Shown: piece after piece, positions 29,482-36,565 of the stretch
Position numbering within the stretch: position 1 is the stretch's first letter
How the letters are laid out: each line of letters begins with the position of its first letter
Assembly: GCA_022565155.1 (NCBI GenBank)
Contig: JADFKB010000015.1
Span: 1-36,565 of the forward strand
Direction: 5' to 3'
Source: Chloroflexota bacterium
GTDB lineage: Bacteria; Chloroflexota; Dehalococcoidia; DSTF01; RBG-16-68-14
Length of the DNA stretch: 36,565 bases
Program-made: the position numbers and the translations under genes
The notes under the pieces: generated by a model
What the model was told of the DNA's origin: nothing
The model's input: only the letters and a program-made list of their open reading frames with translations
Database searches by the model: none

Positions 29482-31916
29482 CCACGGCACGCCGCACGGC
29501 CAAGCGCCCGCCGGACATGCTCGTCAGGCTCCGCAAGATTCTAGAGCTGGAGCGGAAGAGAGGCTACACAGATGCCGCCGTCGTCGGCGGCCTCGATAGC
29601 TTCCTCCGCGCCGCCCTCGCCGGCGACGGCCTGCCCAAGAACTCGTACGCCGCCCAGAGCGTCCGCCAGCTCCCCGCCGGCGGCTATCGCGCGCTCGGCA
29701 ACGAGAAGCGCCGTGATTGGCTCGACCAGACGATGCGCGGCCTCACCGGCACAGCAACGTCTGCCCGCCCCGCGCCAGCCGCACGGCCGCGGCGAAAGAC
29801 GCTTCCGCCCGCCAACGTCGATTCGCCGATCACCGCTCTCAGCGGCGTCAAGGCCGGCCTGGCCGCCAAGTTCGAGACACTGGGCGTCCGCACCATCCGC
29901 GACCTCCTCTACCTCTTCCCCCGCCGCCACAACGACTTCTCAAAGCTACGCAAGATCGGCGAACTCACACCCGGCGAGGACGAGACCGTGCGCGCGAGGG
30001 TCTGGAGCGCCGACCAAAAACGCCTGGGCCGCAGGATGGGCACGGAGGCATCAGTCGGCGACGAGTCCGGCATGATGAAGGTCGTGTGGTTCAACCAGCC
30101 GTTCATCGCCCGCCAGCTCCGCACCAACACAGAAGTCGTCCTCTCCGGCCGCGTCCGCCTCCACAACGGCCGCCCCTCGTTCGAGAACCCGGAGTGGGAA
30201 GTGCTCGGCAAGGACGAAACGCAGACGCATACGGGCCGCCTCATCCCCGTCTATCCGCTCACGAAAGGCATCACCGGCCGCAACCTGCGGCGGCTGATGG
30301 CGGCCGCGCTGGAGCGATACGTCGACGAGCTCGCCGACCCGCTGCCGACCGAGCTGCGCACACGCCTCGACCTGATCGATCTCCGCCCCGCCGTTCGCCA
30401 AGCTCACTACCCGGACGACAACGAGTCGCTCGCCGAGGCGCGCCGCCGCCTCGCCCTGGATGAGATGCTGCCGCTCCAGATCTCCGTGTTGCTGCGCCGC
30501 CGGGAGTGGCAGCAGCCTGGCAGCGCCGGCCCGCTCGTTCTGGAAGATACGCTTCGAAACGCCTACCTCGCTTCGCTCCCCTTCTCCCTCACAGCCGCCC
30601 AGCAAAAGTCGCTCGGCCAGCTCCTCGCTGACCTCCAGCGCGACGTGCCCATGAGCCGCCTGCTCCAGGGCGACGTCGGCAGCGGCAAGACCGTCGTCGC
30701 CGCGTGCGGCCTCCTCGCCGCCGTCGCCGAGTCGCGCCAGGCCGTGATGATGGCGCCGACGGAGATCCTCGCCACGCAGCACTTTCGCACCCTCTGCCAG
30801 CTCTTCGGCGCAGACGCCAACGACACCCCGATCGCCGAAGCAGCGCCGCCCTATCTCGAACGGCCCCTGCGCATCGCCATCCTCACCGGCAGCATGCGCA
30901 AGGCCGCGCGGACGGCCGTCTACGAACAGATCGAGGCCGGCGAGGTCGATATCGCGGTCGGTACCCACGCCCTGATCCAGGACCCCGTCACCATCCCGAA
31001 CCTCGGCTTCATCATCGTCGACGAGCAGCATCGCTTCGGCGTCATGCAGCGGGCGGCGCTGCGCGGCAAGTCCGACCGCTCCGTCCACATGCTCGTCATG
31101 ACCGCCACGCCCATCCCGCGCTCGCTCTACCTGACGCTCTTCGGCGACCTGGACGTCTCGATCATCGACGAGCTGCCGCCCGGCCGCAAGCCGATCCGGA
31201 CGCGCTGGTGGCCGCCCGACCGCCGCGACGAAGCCTACGTCTTCCTCCGCACCCAGGTCGATCTCGGCCGCCAGGCGTTCGTCATCTGCCCGCTCGTCGA
31301 AGCCTCCGGCGCAATACAGGCGAAGGCCGCCGTCGATGAGTTTGAGCGGCTGCGCACAGAGGTCTACCCCGACCTGCAGCTAGAGCTCATCCATGGCCGC
31401 ATGTCCGGCCGCGACAAGGACGCCGCCATGCGCCGCTTCCACAGCGGCGAGGCGCAGATCCTCGTCTCCACCTCCGTCGTCGAGGTCGGCATCGACGTCC
31501 GCAACGCCACCGTCATGCTGATCGAAGGCGCCGACCGCTTCGGCCTCGCGCAGCTCCACCAGCTTCGCGGCCGCGTCGGCCGCGGCGCCGACCAGTCCCA
31601 CTGCCTCCTCTTGTCCGAGAGCCCTTCGGCGGAAGCGCAGCAGCGGCTGCGGCTGATGGAGGAGACCTCGGACGGCTTCCAACTCGCCGAAGCCGACCTC
31701 CAGATGCGCGGCCCCGGCGAGTTCTTCGGCACCCGCCAGTCCGGCCTGCCCGACTTCCGCATCGCCAGCCTGCTCGACACCCGCCTGATCGAACTCGCCC
31801 GCACCGAGGCCGCCGCGATACTAGAAGCCGACCCCGATCTCCAGGCGCCGGAGCACGCCGCGCTCGCGCAGATCGTCGAGCGGCTGTACCAGCACGTCAG
31901 CGACGAAGTACACTAG
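29478..31916 (+). CDS. recG: ATP-dependent DNA helicase RecG
   Basis: RecG remodels stalled forks and branched DNA. After an N-terminal extension of about 115 residues (MTTARRTAKRPPDML..., Lys/Arg-rich then Pro/Ala-rich), the wedge/OB domain runs from SGVKAGLAAKFETLGVRTIRDLLYLFPRRHND. The helicase motifs are GDVGSGKTVVAA (Walker A), APTEILATQHF, DEQHRFGVMQR (Walker B region), TATPIPRSL, STSVVEVGIDV and LHQLRGRVGRG. The C-terminal TRP-like hairpin GPGEFFGTRQSGLPDFRIA completes it. The length is 812 residues and the start is GTG. The last 135 bp have a second, degraded copy at 35681-35814. Confidence 0.97.
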   Translation: MTTARRTAKRPPDMLVRLRKILELERKRGYTDAAVVGGLDSFLRAALAGDGLPKNSYAAQSVRQLPAGGYRALGNEKRRDWLDQTMRGLTGTATSARPAPAARPRRKTLPPANVDSPITALSGVKAGLAAKFETLGVRTIRDLLYLFPRRHNDFSKLRKIGELTPGEDETVRARVWSADQKRLGRRMGTEASVGDESGMMKVVWFNQPFIARQLRTNTEVVLSGRVRLHNGRPSFENPEWEVLGKDETQTHTGRLIPVYPLTKGITGRNLRRLMAAALERYVDELADPLPTELRTRLDLIDLRPAVRQAHYPDDNESLAEARRRLALDEMLPLQISVLLRRREWQQPGSAGPLVLEDTLRNAYLASLPFSLTAAQQKSLGQLLADLQRDVPMSRLLQGDVGSGKTVVAACGLLAAVAESRQAVMMAPTEILATQHFRTLCQLFGADANDTPIAEAAPPYLERPLRIAILTGSMRKAARTAVYEQIEAGEVDIAVGTHALIQDPVTIPNLGFIIVDEQHRFGVMQRAALRGKSDRSVHMLVMTATPIPRSLYLTLFGDLDVSIIDELPPGRKPIRTRWWPPDRRDEAYVFLRTQVDLGRQAFVICPLVEASGAIQAKAAVDEFERLRTEVYPDLQLELIHGRMSGRDKDAAMRRFHSGEAQILVSTSVVEVGIDVRNATVMLIEGADRFGLAQLHQLRGRVGRGADQSHCLLLSESPSAEAQQRLRLMEETSDGFQLAEADLQMRGPGEFFGTRQSGLPDFRIASLLDTRLIELARTEAAAILEADPDLQAPEHAALAQIVERLYQHVSDEVH
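31781..31915 (+). repeat. Left copy of a ~135-bp direct repeat (3' end of recG)
   Basis: This intact recG 3' segment matches 35681-35814 at a constant offset of 3,900 bp until a single-base deletion near the end. By eye there are about eight mismatches. Similarity begins abruptly at 31781/35681 and fades at the stop codon. Confidence 0.85.
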
Positions 31917-31950
31917 CCCCGGTGGAGCCGATAGTTCTCCGTGGTAGCTA

Positions 31951-32436
31951 CTAGGGGTTAATCGACGATTGCTCTCGAATGGCCACGAACCTGCCTGCGA
32001 ACCCTTGGCTGTCTTCCCAGATTCCTACGATCTGAACTGATGAAATGACATCTGCTACGACCTCTATCGTAGACTGATCAAACTGCGCGGAGATGGCGAC
32101 AGCGTCGCGTTCGAACGACACGAATCCCGTCACCTCCGCTGAACGGCCTAGCACGGTACAGTCAAGTTCACCTTCGATGGCCGTGCTGATCTGATTGAAA
32201 ACACCGCTGCAGAAAAGAGATTCGCCGATCGAGTCCAATACCGGTCCATTATGAACGACGAGGCCAATACGCCAGGACCCTGTTACGTAATCTTGTTCTG
32301 CGGTTCCTGAGCGCAGCGCTATCAGGGATATCAGACCGGCGGTGAATAAGACGACCACTGCGCCAAGCAGTGTCACCGGCCACCCGGCACTCAGGATACT
32401 CACTCTGCGCGCCGAGTCGAGCCAGCGTCTCATCAT
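31951..32436 (-). CDS. Hypothetical protein with one N-terminal membrane segment
   Basis: I do not recognise this 161-residue protein. A short basic N-terminus (MMRRWLDSARRVSI) precedes a membrane helix, GWPVTLLGAVVVLFTAGLISLIAL (about 18-41). An extracytoplasmic domain of about 120 residues follows, beta-rich, with two Cys that could pair (ESLFCSGVF, ELDCTVLG). TACCAT lies six bases before the ATG, resembling a leaderless promoter. Codon use is less GC-biased than in recG. It is divergent from the glycosyltransferase gene across 75 bp. The phrase LDSARR is shared with the start of that protein (MDSARRN), probably by chance. Confidence 0.65.
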   Translation of the reverse strand: MMRRWLDSARRVSILSAGWPVTLLGAVVVLFTAGLISLIALRSGTAEQDYVTGSWRIGLVVHNGPVLDSIGESLFCSGVFNQISTAIEGELDCTVLGRSAEVTGFVSFERDAVAISAQFDQSTIEVVADVISSVQIVGIWEDSQGFAGRFVAIREQSSINP

Positions 32437-32511
32437 GCCATCATGGTACAGTACCGAGAGCTGTTCGCAGACTACGTCAGCTTAACCGCTGAGGATTGAG
32501 ACGGATACTGG

Positions 32512-34542
32512 TTGGACAGCGCTAGGCGTAACATCACAGTCTTTGGTCTCCTGCTGGCGCTCACCTTAGCGGGGTACGCTCAGTATGTCATCGGCAAGGC
32601 TAATCACTGGGCGGATGACTTGCCGCTTATCGCTTCCTTCGACGGCAAGTTGACATCGCTGTACCGCGGCGAGCAATCTGTTGCAGTAGCCATCCCTATC
32701 TTCGCCCTGGCGATGGCACTGTTCGCGTGGTCAGCCTGGTCTCTGCGGAACAAGTCAGAAGCGTCACACGGCGACCAGGAACCAGCATCCAAAACGCCGT
32801 CATCCACTGAGTCCCAGCGGTGGCATGGGTTAGCGCTCGTTGCGGGGGCTTTCGTCGCGCTGGCGGGTTGGAGCTATCTGATCGCAAGGCTCGCTACCGC
32901 TAGTTACGAAGGCTGGTATTTGGCCCTCTTCTTCTGCCTGCTGGCGCTCACAGCAGTTCTATTCGGTCTGTATGATCGCGTTCGTGGCAGCGACAACCCT
33001 CCACGGCTAGCTGTCCACTCTTGGGAATGTTTCGTTGTACTGGGGGCGATGGGATTGTTTGCCGGGTTGGTCGCCACTGACCTCACGAATTGGCGCTATG
33101 CGACCCTCGGTGACGACGGAACGTTTTTCATAGTTGCCCGGGATATCGTCAACGGAGAAAGGCAGCTCAATCTGTTCAGCCAGGTAGGACCGGCCGGAAA
33201 CCATCCACTCCTTAGCTCTGCGTATCAGGCGGCGGTCATGGACGTGGCTGGCGTGAACATCTTCGGTTGGAAGCTGGCGACGCTGCTCCTTCTGCTAGCC
33301 ACGATACCCTTGTTCTATCTGCTGATTCGGGCGATGACCAACGCGCGAACCGCTGTCTTCGCCACTGCGGTACTCGCCTTCTCGCACTACCTGCTCGGTT
33401 ACGCTCACACTGGCTACGACAACGTTTTCCCTCTACTACCAACCGTTCTCTCGTTCTGCCTGTTCGTGGCAGGGAGACGCAGATCCAGCCTCATTCTCAT
33501 ATTCTGTGCTGGTGCGGTCGCGGGCCTAGGCTTCTACACGTTCTTTTCGGGAAGAGCCGCGATCGTCATTCTGGCGCTCGTGCTGCTGTTCCTAGGCCGA
33601 AAACACTGGCGCCCGGCGACGGTCATCCCAATCACAGCCGGCTTTGCGTTGGCCGTAGCCCCTCTCTTCGCCGTCGAAGGCTGGGGCGTGATCAGCGAAA
33701 CTCTGCGTGAATCTCAGTCGTCGAATAAGACGCCTATCGAGACGATCTCCAGCTTCGCGGCGACCGCTCCACGAGTGTTCCTCGCCTTCAATTTCAACCC
33801 GTACCCGAAGCACTTCGTATCTGGCTCCTTACTCGATGACATCTCGGCGCCACTGGCGCTTCTAGGCCTAGCCTACACCGCGACCCGAGTACGAGAGGAG
33901 CGGTACCGGTTTCTTCTCATCTGGTTCCTCGTCGCGATTGTGGTGACGGGCCTGTTTCACCCACGACAGACAGAGATCAACAGCCGTCTGCACTACGTAC
34001 TGCCTCCCATGGCCGCATTCGCCGGTCTGGCTCTTGACCGTATCGTTGAGATGCTGCCAAGGTTGTTTCCGAGGCCTAGCATTCAGCCCGCGCTAGTGGC
34101 CTTGTGCGCCATCGGAGTCCTGCCTGCGATCCTCGGCCTCAACATTTACCGTCACTGGGAGGTTAGCCCCTCTGAGCTTCCGGTACCGAACGCTGCCCTA
34201 GTTCTGAGGGAGGCGCAGCGCCCGGCCTGTGATCTACCGGGCCTGCGGTCAGCGGTCTTCGCGCCACGGCCGTTTCCTGTGATGCCCTTGGTGTTCGAGT
34301 TCTATGAATGGGAGGGTAGAGAACCACTCCTCTTTCGCTTCGGCGACCCTCCTGAGGTCTACCGATCGGCTATCGCGTCTGGCAGCATAGGCTGCGTCAT
34401 TGTTGCCGAACCGCACACAAGAGAGGCACAAACGAGCGTTGCTTACTTGACGGAGTTGGCCGAAGGAACCAGTGCGATTATCCAGGAAGTTTCTGACGCG
34501 TCCGGCTTTACGACGCTGCTGGTTCTGAGGCTAACCAAGTGA
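32512..34542 (+). CDS. Polytopic membrane glycosyltransferase, GT-C/GT39-like
   Basis: This 676-residue protein appears to have a dozen or so hydrophobic segments and a TTG start. The first luminal loop after the third or fourth helix has LGDDGTFFIVARDIVNGERQLNLF, the acidic DD-type motif of GT-C enzymes using polyprenyl-phosphate sugars. NHPLLSSAYQAAVMDVAGVNIFGWKLATLL and the small C-terminal extracytoplasmic domain fit the PMT/ArnT-like group. Likely role: transfer of a sugar to a protein, lipid or glycan at the outer face of the membrane. Lower GC than its surroundings and its place in the recG-bounded block suggest horizontal origin. Donor and acceptor are unknown. Confidence 0.75.
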   Translation: MDSARRNITVFGLLLALTLAGYAQYVIGKANHWADDLPLIASFDGKLTSLYRGEQSVAVAIPIFALAMALFAWSAWSLRNKSEASHGDQEPASKTPSSTESQRWHGLALVAGAFVALAGWSYLIARLATASYEGWYLALFFCLLALTAVLFGLYDRVRGSDNPPRLAVHSWECFVVLGAMGLFAGLVATDLTNWRYATLGDDGTFFIVARDIVNGERQLNLFSQVGPAGNHPLLSSAYQAAVMDVAGVNIFGWKLATLLLLLATIPLFYLLIRAMTNARTAVFATAVLAFSHYLLGYAHTGYDNVFPLLPTVLSFCLFVAGRRRSSLILIFCAGAVAGLGFYTFFSGRAAIVILALVLLFLGRKHWRPATVIPITAGFALAVAPLFAVEGWGVISETLRESQSSNKTPIETISSFAATAPRVFLAFNFNPYPKHFVSGSLLDDISAPLALLGLAYTATRVREERYRFLLIWFLVAIVVTGLFHPRQTEINSRLHYVLPPMAAFAGLALDRIVEMLPRLFPRPSIQPALVALCAIGVLPAILGLNIYRHWEVSPSELPVPNAALVLREAQRPACDLPGLRSAVFAPRPFPVMPLVFEFYEWEGREPLLFRFGDPPEVYRSAIASGSIGCVIVAEPHTREAQTSVAYLTELAEGTSAIIQEVSDASGFTTLLVLRLTK

Positions 34543-34619
34543 GTGAGACCGTACCCAGATAGGAAATCTGTCCCACCAGCTACGGCACAGAGAGCCCCCG
34601 GTGCTGTTCCCGGCTCCAC

Positions 34620-34657
34620 CTGAGGCGATTCCTCAGAAAGGGAACATGAACTATACT
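34620..34657 (+). promoter_or_regulatory. Hairpin followed by TATACT -10 upstream of the methyltransferase
   Basis: CTGAGG-cgatt-CCTCAG (34620-34636) is a perfect 6-bp hairpin in the 159-bp gap after the glycosyltransferase. TATACT (34652-34657) is a good -10, while the sequence 17 bp upstream (TTCCTC) is a poor -35. This is consistent with terminating one gene and starting the next. Confidence 0.35.
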
Positions 34658-34701
34658 AAGAACGCCCGAACACGGCATCCACCACGGAGGTGTAGTGACA
34701 A

Positions 34702-35559
34702 GTGCCAGGATTCTCATTCCGCCGCCTGATCGGCGGCGTGCCCCTCGGCTACCGATTACGGAGACGCTGGCAGTGGAGCCGCCCGCTCTCGCTGCCCCAG
34801 TACATCGCCGGAACGCCCTTTATCGACGGCACTGGCCCGAAAGACTTCTTTCTGCCGCCCAACCCCGCTACGCTCGCTGTGGCCGCGCAGGAAGCAACGC
34901 AACCCGTCGAGGAGATCCTCGCCCGCCTAACACAGACCGATCAGATCGCTGACGCCCAACTCTACTATCGATCCGCTCGGGATAAGTTTGGCGAGCGCTG
35001 GCGATACGCGGACATACTCACCACCCTCTGGGCCGCCGCCACGCTCGGCTCCCCGAAGACCTACCTCGAGATCGGCGTGCGAACCGGCCGTAGCGCGGCA
35101 GTCGTAGGCGCAATATCGCCGAGCTGCGACATCTACGGGTTCGATCTTTGGACGGAGGGATATGGCGGCTACGACAACCCTGGACCTGATTTCGTACGCG
35201 ATGAACTCCGCTCGGTGGGCCACACGGGCAGCGTGACGCTCGTATCCGGCGACAGCAGCAAGACGCTCGCGCCGTTCTTGGCGGAGCGCCCCGATCTCTA
35301 CTTCGACCTTATCGCCATCGACGGCGACAAATCTATCCGCGTCGCCTCCAGCGATTTCGCCAACGCCCTGCCCCGCCTCAAGGTCGGCGGCATCGTCGTT
35401 TGCGACGACATCTTCCTCGTTCCGCACCTGGAGCGCATCTGGCATGATGTCATTAGACGAGACGCCCGCTACGTGCACTGGCAGTTCACGCAAGGCGCCG
35501 TCGGCGTCGTTGCCGCCGTCCGTATGTCCGATGGCCCTCTCCACGCCCGAGATTTCTAG
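34702..35559 (+). CDS. Class I SAM-dependent methyltransferase (Methyltransf_24-like)
   Basis: The 285-residue protein begins with GTG, with GGAGG eleven bases upstream. A leader of about 110 residues with no recognised domain precedes motif I TYLEIGVRTGRSAAVVG. The acidic loop DIYGFDLWTEGYGG, LVSGDSSKTLAPFL and FDLIAIDGDKSIRVASSDFANALPRLKVGGIVVCDDI follow. The ID-GDKS/H and VCDD motifs place it with the Methyltransf_24 group, often found in surface-glycan and natural-product clusters. Placement after a GT-C gene supports glycan modification, by inference. Confidence 0.82.
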   Translation: MPGFSFRRLIGGVPLGYRLRRRWQWSRPLSLPQYIAGTPFIDGTGPKDFFLPPNPATLAVAAQEATQPVEEILARLTQTDQIADAQLYYRSARDKFGERWRYADILTTLWAAATLGSPKTYLEIGVRTGRSAAVVGAISPSCDIYGFDLWTEGYGGYDNPGPDFVRDELRSVGHTGSVTLVSGDSSKTLAPFLAERPDLYFDLIAIDGDKSIRVASSDFANALPRLKVGGIVVCDDIFLVPHLERIWHDVIRRDARYVHWQFTQGAVGVVAAVRMSDGPLHARDF

Positions 35560-35680
35560 CGCAAGGCCGCACCTGGCTACGCAGAACGCCTCTCGGTGCG
35601 CCGGAGGTTCCCGGACTGTGGCAAAGGCCCTGTGCCGCAACGCGCAACCGCGCGCGCGTCGCAGCCGTTGGTAGCCGTGT

Positions 35681-35814
35681 CCGCCTGATCGAACTCGCCC
35701 GCACCGAGGCCGCCGCGATACTAGAGGCCGACCCCGATATCCAGGCGCCGGAGCACGCCGCGCTCGCCAAGACTGTCAAGCGGCTGTACCGCACATCAGC
35801 GACGAAGTACACTA
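35681..35814 (+). pseudogene. Degraded duplicate of the recG 3' end
   Basis: CCGCCTGATCGAACTCGCCC and the next ~115 bases repeat recG 31781-31915. There are about eight substitutions and one deleted A (recG 31891 region), which shifts the frame before the old stop codon. It has no start codon or upstream helicase sequence. It occupies most of the 310-bp gap 35560-35869; I see nothing else in the remainder. It is best read as the recG end that was displaced when the 3.8-kb block was gained. Confidence 0.8.
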
Positions 35815-35869
35815 ACACCCAGCCGAACCGACACGAGCCCGGCACAGCTAACACACGCACCGCCTACCT

Positions 35870-36565
35870 ATGTCCTTTCCCCTCTACGTCCTCACCAGCT
35901 CGGCCATCGCCGCCGTCACGATGCTGGCCGTGCTCTCGCTCTCCGGCCGCCGCTGGCTCGCCGTCCTCGCCGCCTTCGCCGGCGCCACCGCCCTGATCCT
36001 TATCCACGGCCCGCTCTACTTCGACTTCTACGCCGACGACGCCTACATCACCCTCCGCTACTCCCAGCACCTCGCCGACGGCCTCGGCCCCAACTGGAAC
36101 AGCGAAGGCCGCGTCGAAGGCTACACCACCTTCCTCTGGATGGGCACGCTTGCCGGCCTCGCCAAGCTCGGCGTCGATCTCGTCGACGCCTCGCGCGTCC
36201 TCGGCTTCCTTTCGCTGCTCGCCACCTTCGCCGCCGTCTACCGCATCTGGCGGCTCTGGAGCGGCGAACAGCCGGAGAGCGGCCTGCGCAGCCCCGCCCT
36301 CCTCGCCGCCGCGCTGCTCGGCCTCGCCCTCACGGACGGCGTCGCCTTTTGGGGCTTCTCCGGCATGGAGACGCCGCTCTTCATGGCCCTCCTCACCTGG
36401 AGCGCCTACCTGTATATGGCCGAACGGCGCGGCGGGCTGCGCGAGCGGCGCGGCGGCCGCATCCCCTGGTCCGCGCTCGCCCTCGCCGCCACCGCCATGA
36501 CGCGGCCGGAGGGCCTGATCGCGGCCGGCGTCACCGGCCTCTTCGTCCTGTTCGATGCTTCCACC
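35870..36565 (+). CDS. GT-C-like polytopic membrane protein (3' end outside window)
   Basis: The frame is open from ATG 35870 to the last base (232 codons); the ORF track does not list it in this frame, presumably because there is no stop. It starts with two hydrophobic segments (MSFPLYVLTSSAIAAVTMLAVLSL; WLAVLAAFAGATALILIHG). FDFYADDAYITLRYSQHLADGLGPNWN and GRVEGYTTFLWM follow, the acidic loop typical of arabinofuranosyl/mannosyl GT-C enzymes such as AftB. Further helices follow, and TAMTRPEGLIAAG is also typical of that group. High GC matches recG, so it is probably the original recG neighbour, 50-60 bp downstream of the old recG stop. Confidence 0.78.
   Translation, partial: MSFPLYVLTSSAIAAVTMLAVLSLSGRRWLAVLAAFAGATALILIHGPLYFDFYADDAYITLRYSQHLADGLGPNWNSEGRVEGYTTFLWMGTLAGLAKLGVDLVDASRVLGFLSLLATFAAVYRIWRLWSGEQPESGLRSPALLAAALLGLALTDGVAFWGFSGMETPLFMALLTWSAYLYMAERRGGLRERRGGRIPWSALALAATAMTRPEGLIAAGVTGLFVLFDAST

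Larger units (their letters stand above)
31917..35680. mobile_element. Putative inserted block bounded by recG 3'-end repeats
   Basis: About 3.8 kb lies between the intact recG end and its degraded copy. It holds a minus-strand membrane-anchored hypothetical, a GT-C-like glycosyltransferase and a methyltransferase. The first two have lower GC than flanking genes; the line at 33001 counts 32 GC of 60, against 42 of 60 at 31501. No integrase, transposase or terminal inverted repeat is visible, so the mechanism (homologous recombination, lost integrase or gene conversion) is open. Confidence 0.55.

Noticed and set aside
34695-34952. 85-codon ORF starting at the GTG closest to GGAGG
   Set aside because: It overlaps the methyltransferase in another frame and its translation has no recognisable features. 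The GTG at 34702 opens the real gene.
31917-35680. Integrase, transposase or terminal inverted repeats of the recG-bounded block
   Set aside because: I looked for recombinase motifs in all ORFs and for inverted ends near 31917 and 35680 and found none. The block is reported only as a putative insertion on the basis of the direct repeat.

Overview
The window is high-GC bacterial chromosome, most likely from the Chloroflexota. A Dehalococcoidia or SAR202-like lineage is my best guess, at moderate confidence. The reasons are a secreted protein with a Thr/Pro-rich linker and C-terminal dockerin, lipoproteins with LxGC or LAAC lipoboxes, an acetoin/Gram-positive-type PDH complex joined to lipB-lipA, and a fakA-degV-recG operon divergent from rpmB. 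I saw no rRNA, tRNA, CRISPR array, transposase or integrase.

Layout, left to right. Bases 1-579 hold the C-terminal part of a divergent ketol-acid reductoisomerase-like protein. Bases 581-1513 (minus) hold a small operon of a ribbon-helix-helix regulator and two VOC-fold proteins, behind a TTGACA-17-TAGGAT promoter overlain by three CTAG sites 8 bp apart. Bases 1594-3103 encode a TolB-like lipoprotein and an OsmC protein. Bases 3193-9674 form the metabolic core: lipB, lipA, lpdA, pdhA, pdhB, pdhC, which is lipoate assembly plus the pyruvate dehydrogenase complex that needs it. A CNBD protein (minus), an ABC1/UbiB kinase-like protein and a GltD-type flavoprotein follow. A 52-bp tandem palindromic repeat separates these from an MBL-fold hydrolase (minus). 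An 820-residue four-repeat dockerin protein faces a thiolase and an orphan solute-binding lipoprotein (both minus). Then come a D-aminoacylase-family amidohydrolase, a tiny Flp-pilin-like ORF absent from the ORF track, a zincin-like metallopeptidase with a partner of unknown function, a HAD remnant plus an intact HAD gene, a methyltransferase, argH and rpe. rpmB (minus) is divergent from fakA-degV-recG, whose genes overlap by 4 bp.

The most notable architecture is at the right. The last ~135 bp of recG recur as a decayed copy exactly 3,900 bp downstream (35681-35814). The two copies bracket a block whose first two genes are visibly GC-poorer than their surroundings: a membrane-anchored hypothetical, a GT-C-type membrane glycosyltransferase and a methyltransferase. 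This looks like a cell-surface-glycan cargo inserted at the recG 3' end. It separated recG from a second GT-C-like membrane protein that runs off the window.

Together the genes cover central carbon metabolism (PDH, lipoate, thiolase, rpe), amino-acid metabolism (KARI-like, argH, GltD-like, D-aminoacylase), envelope functions, and fatty-acid or lipid-related kinases. Several genes (RHH, TolB-like, UbiB-like) have a -10-like hexamer almost touching the start codon and no Shine-Dalgarno, which suggests leaderless transcripts. All family calls come from reading motifs by eye; no database search was possible.
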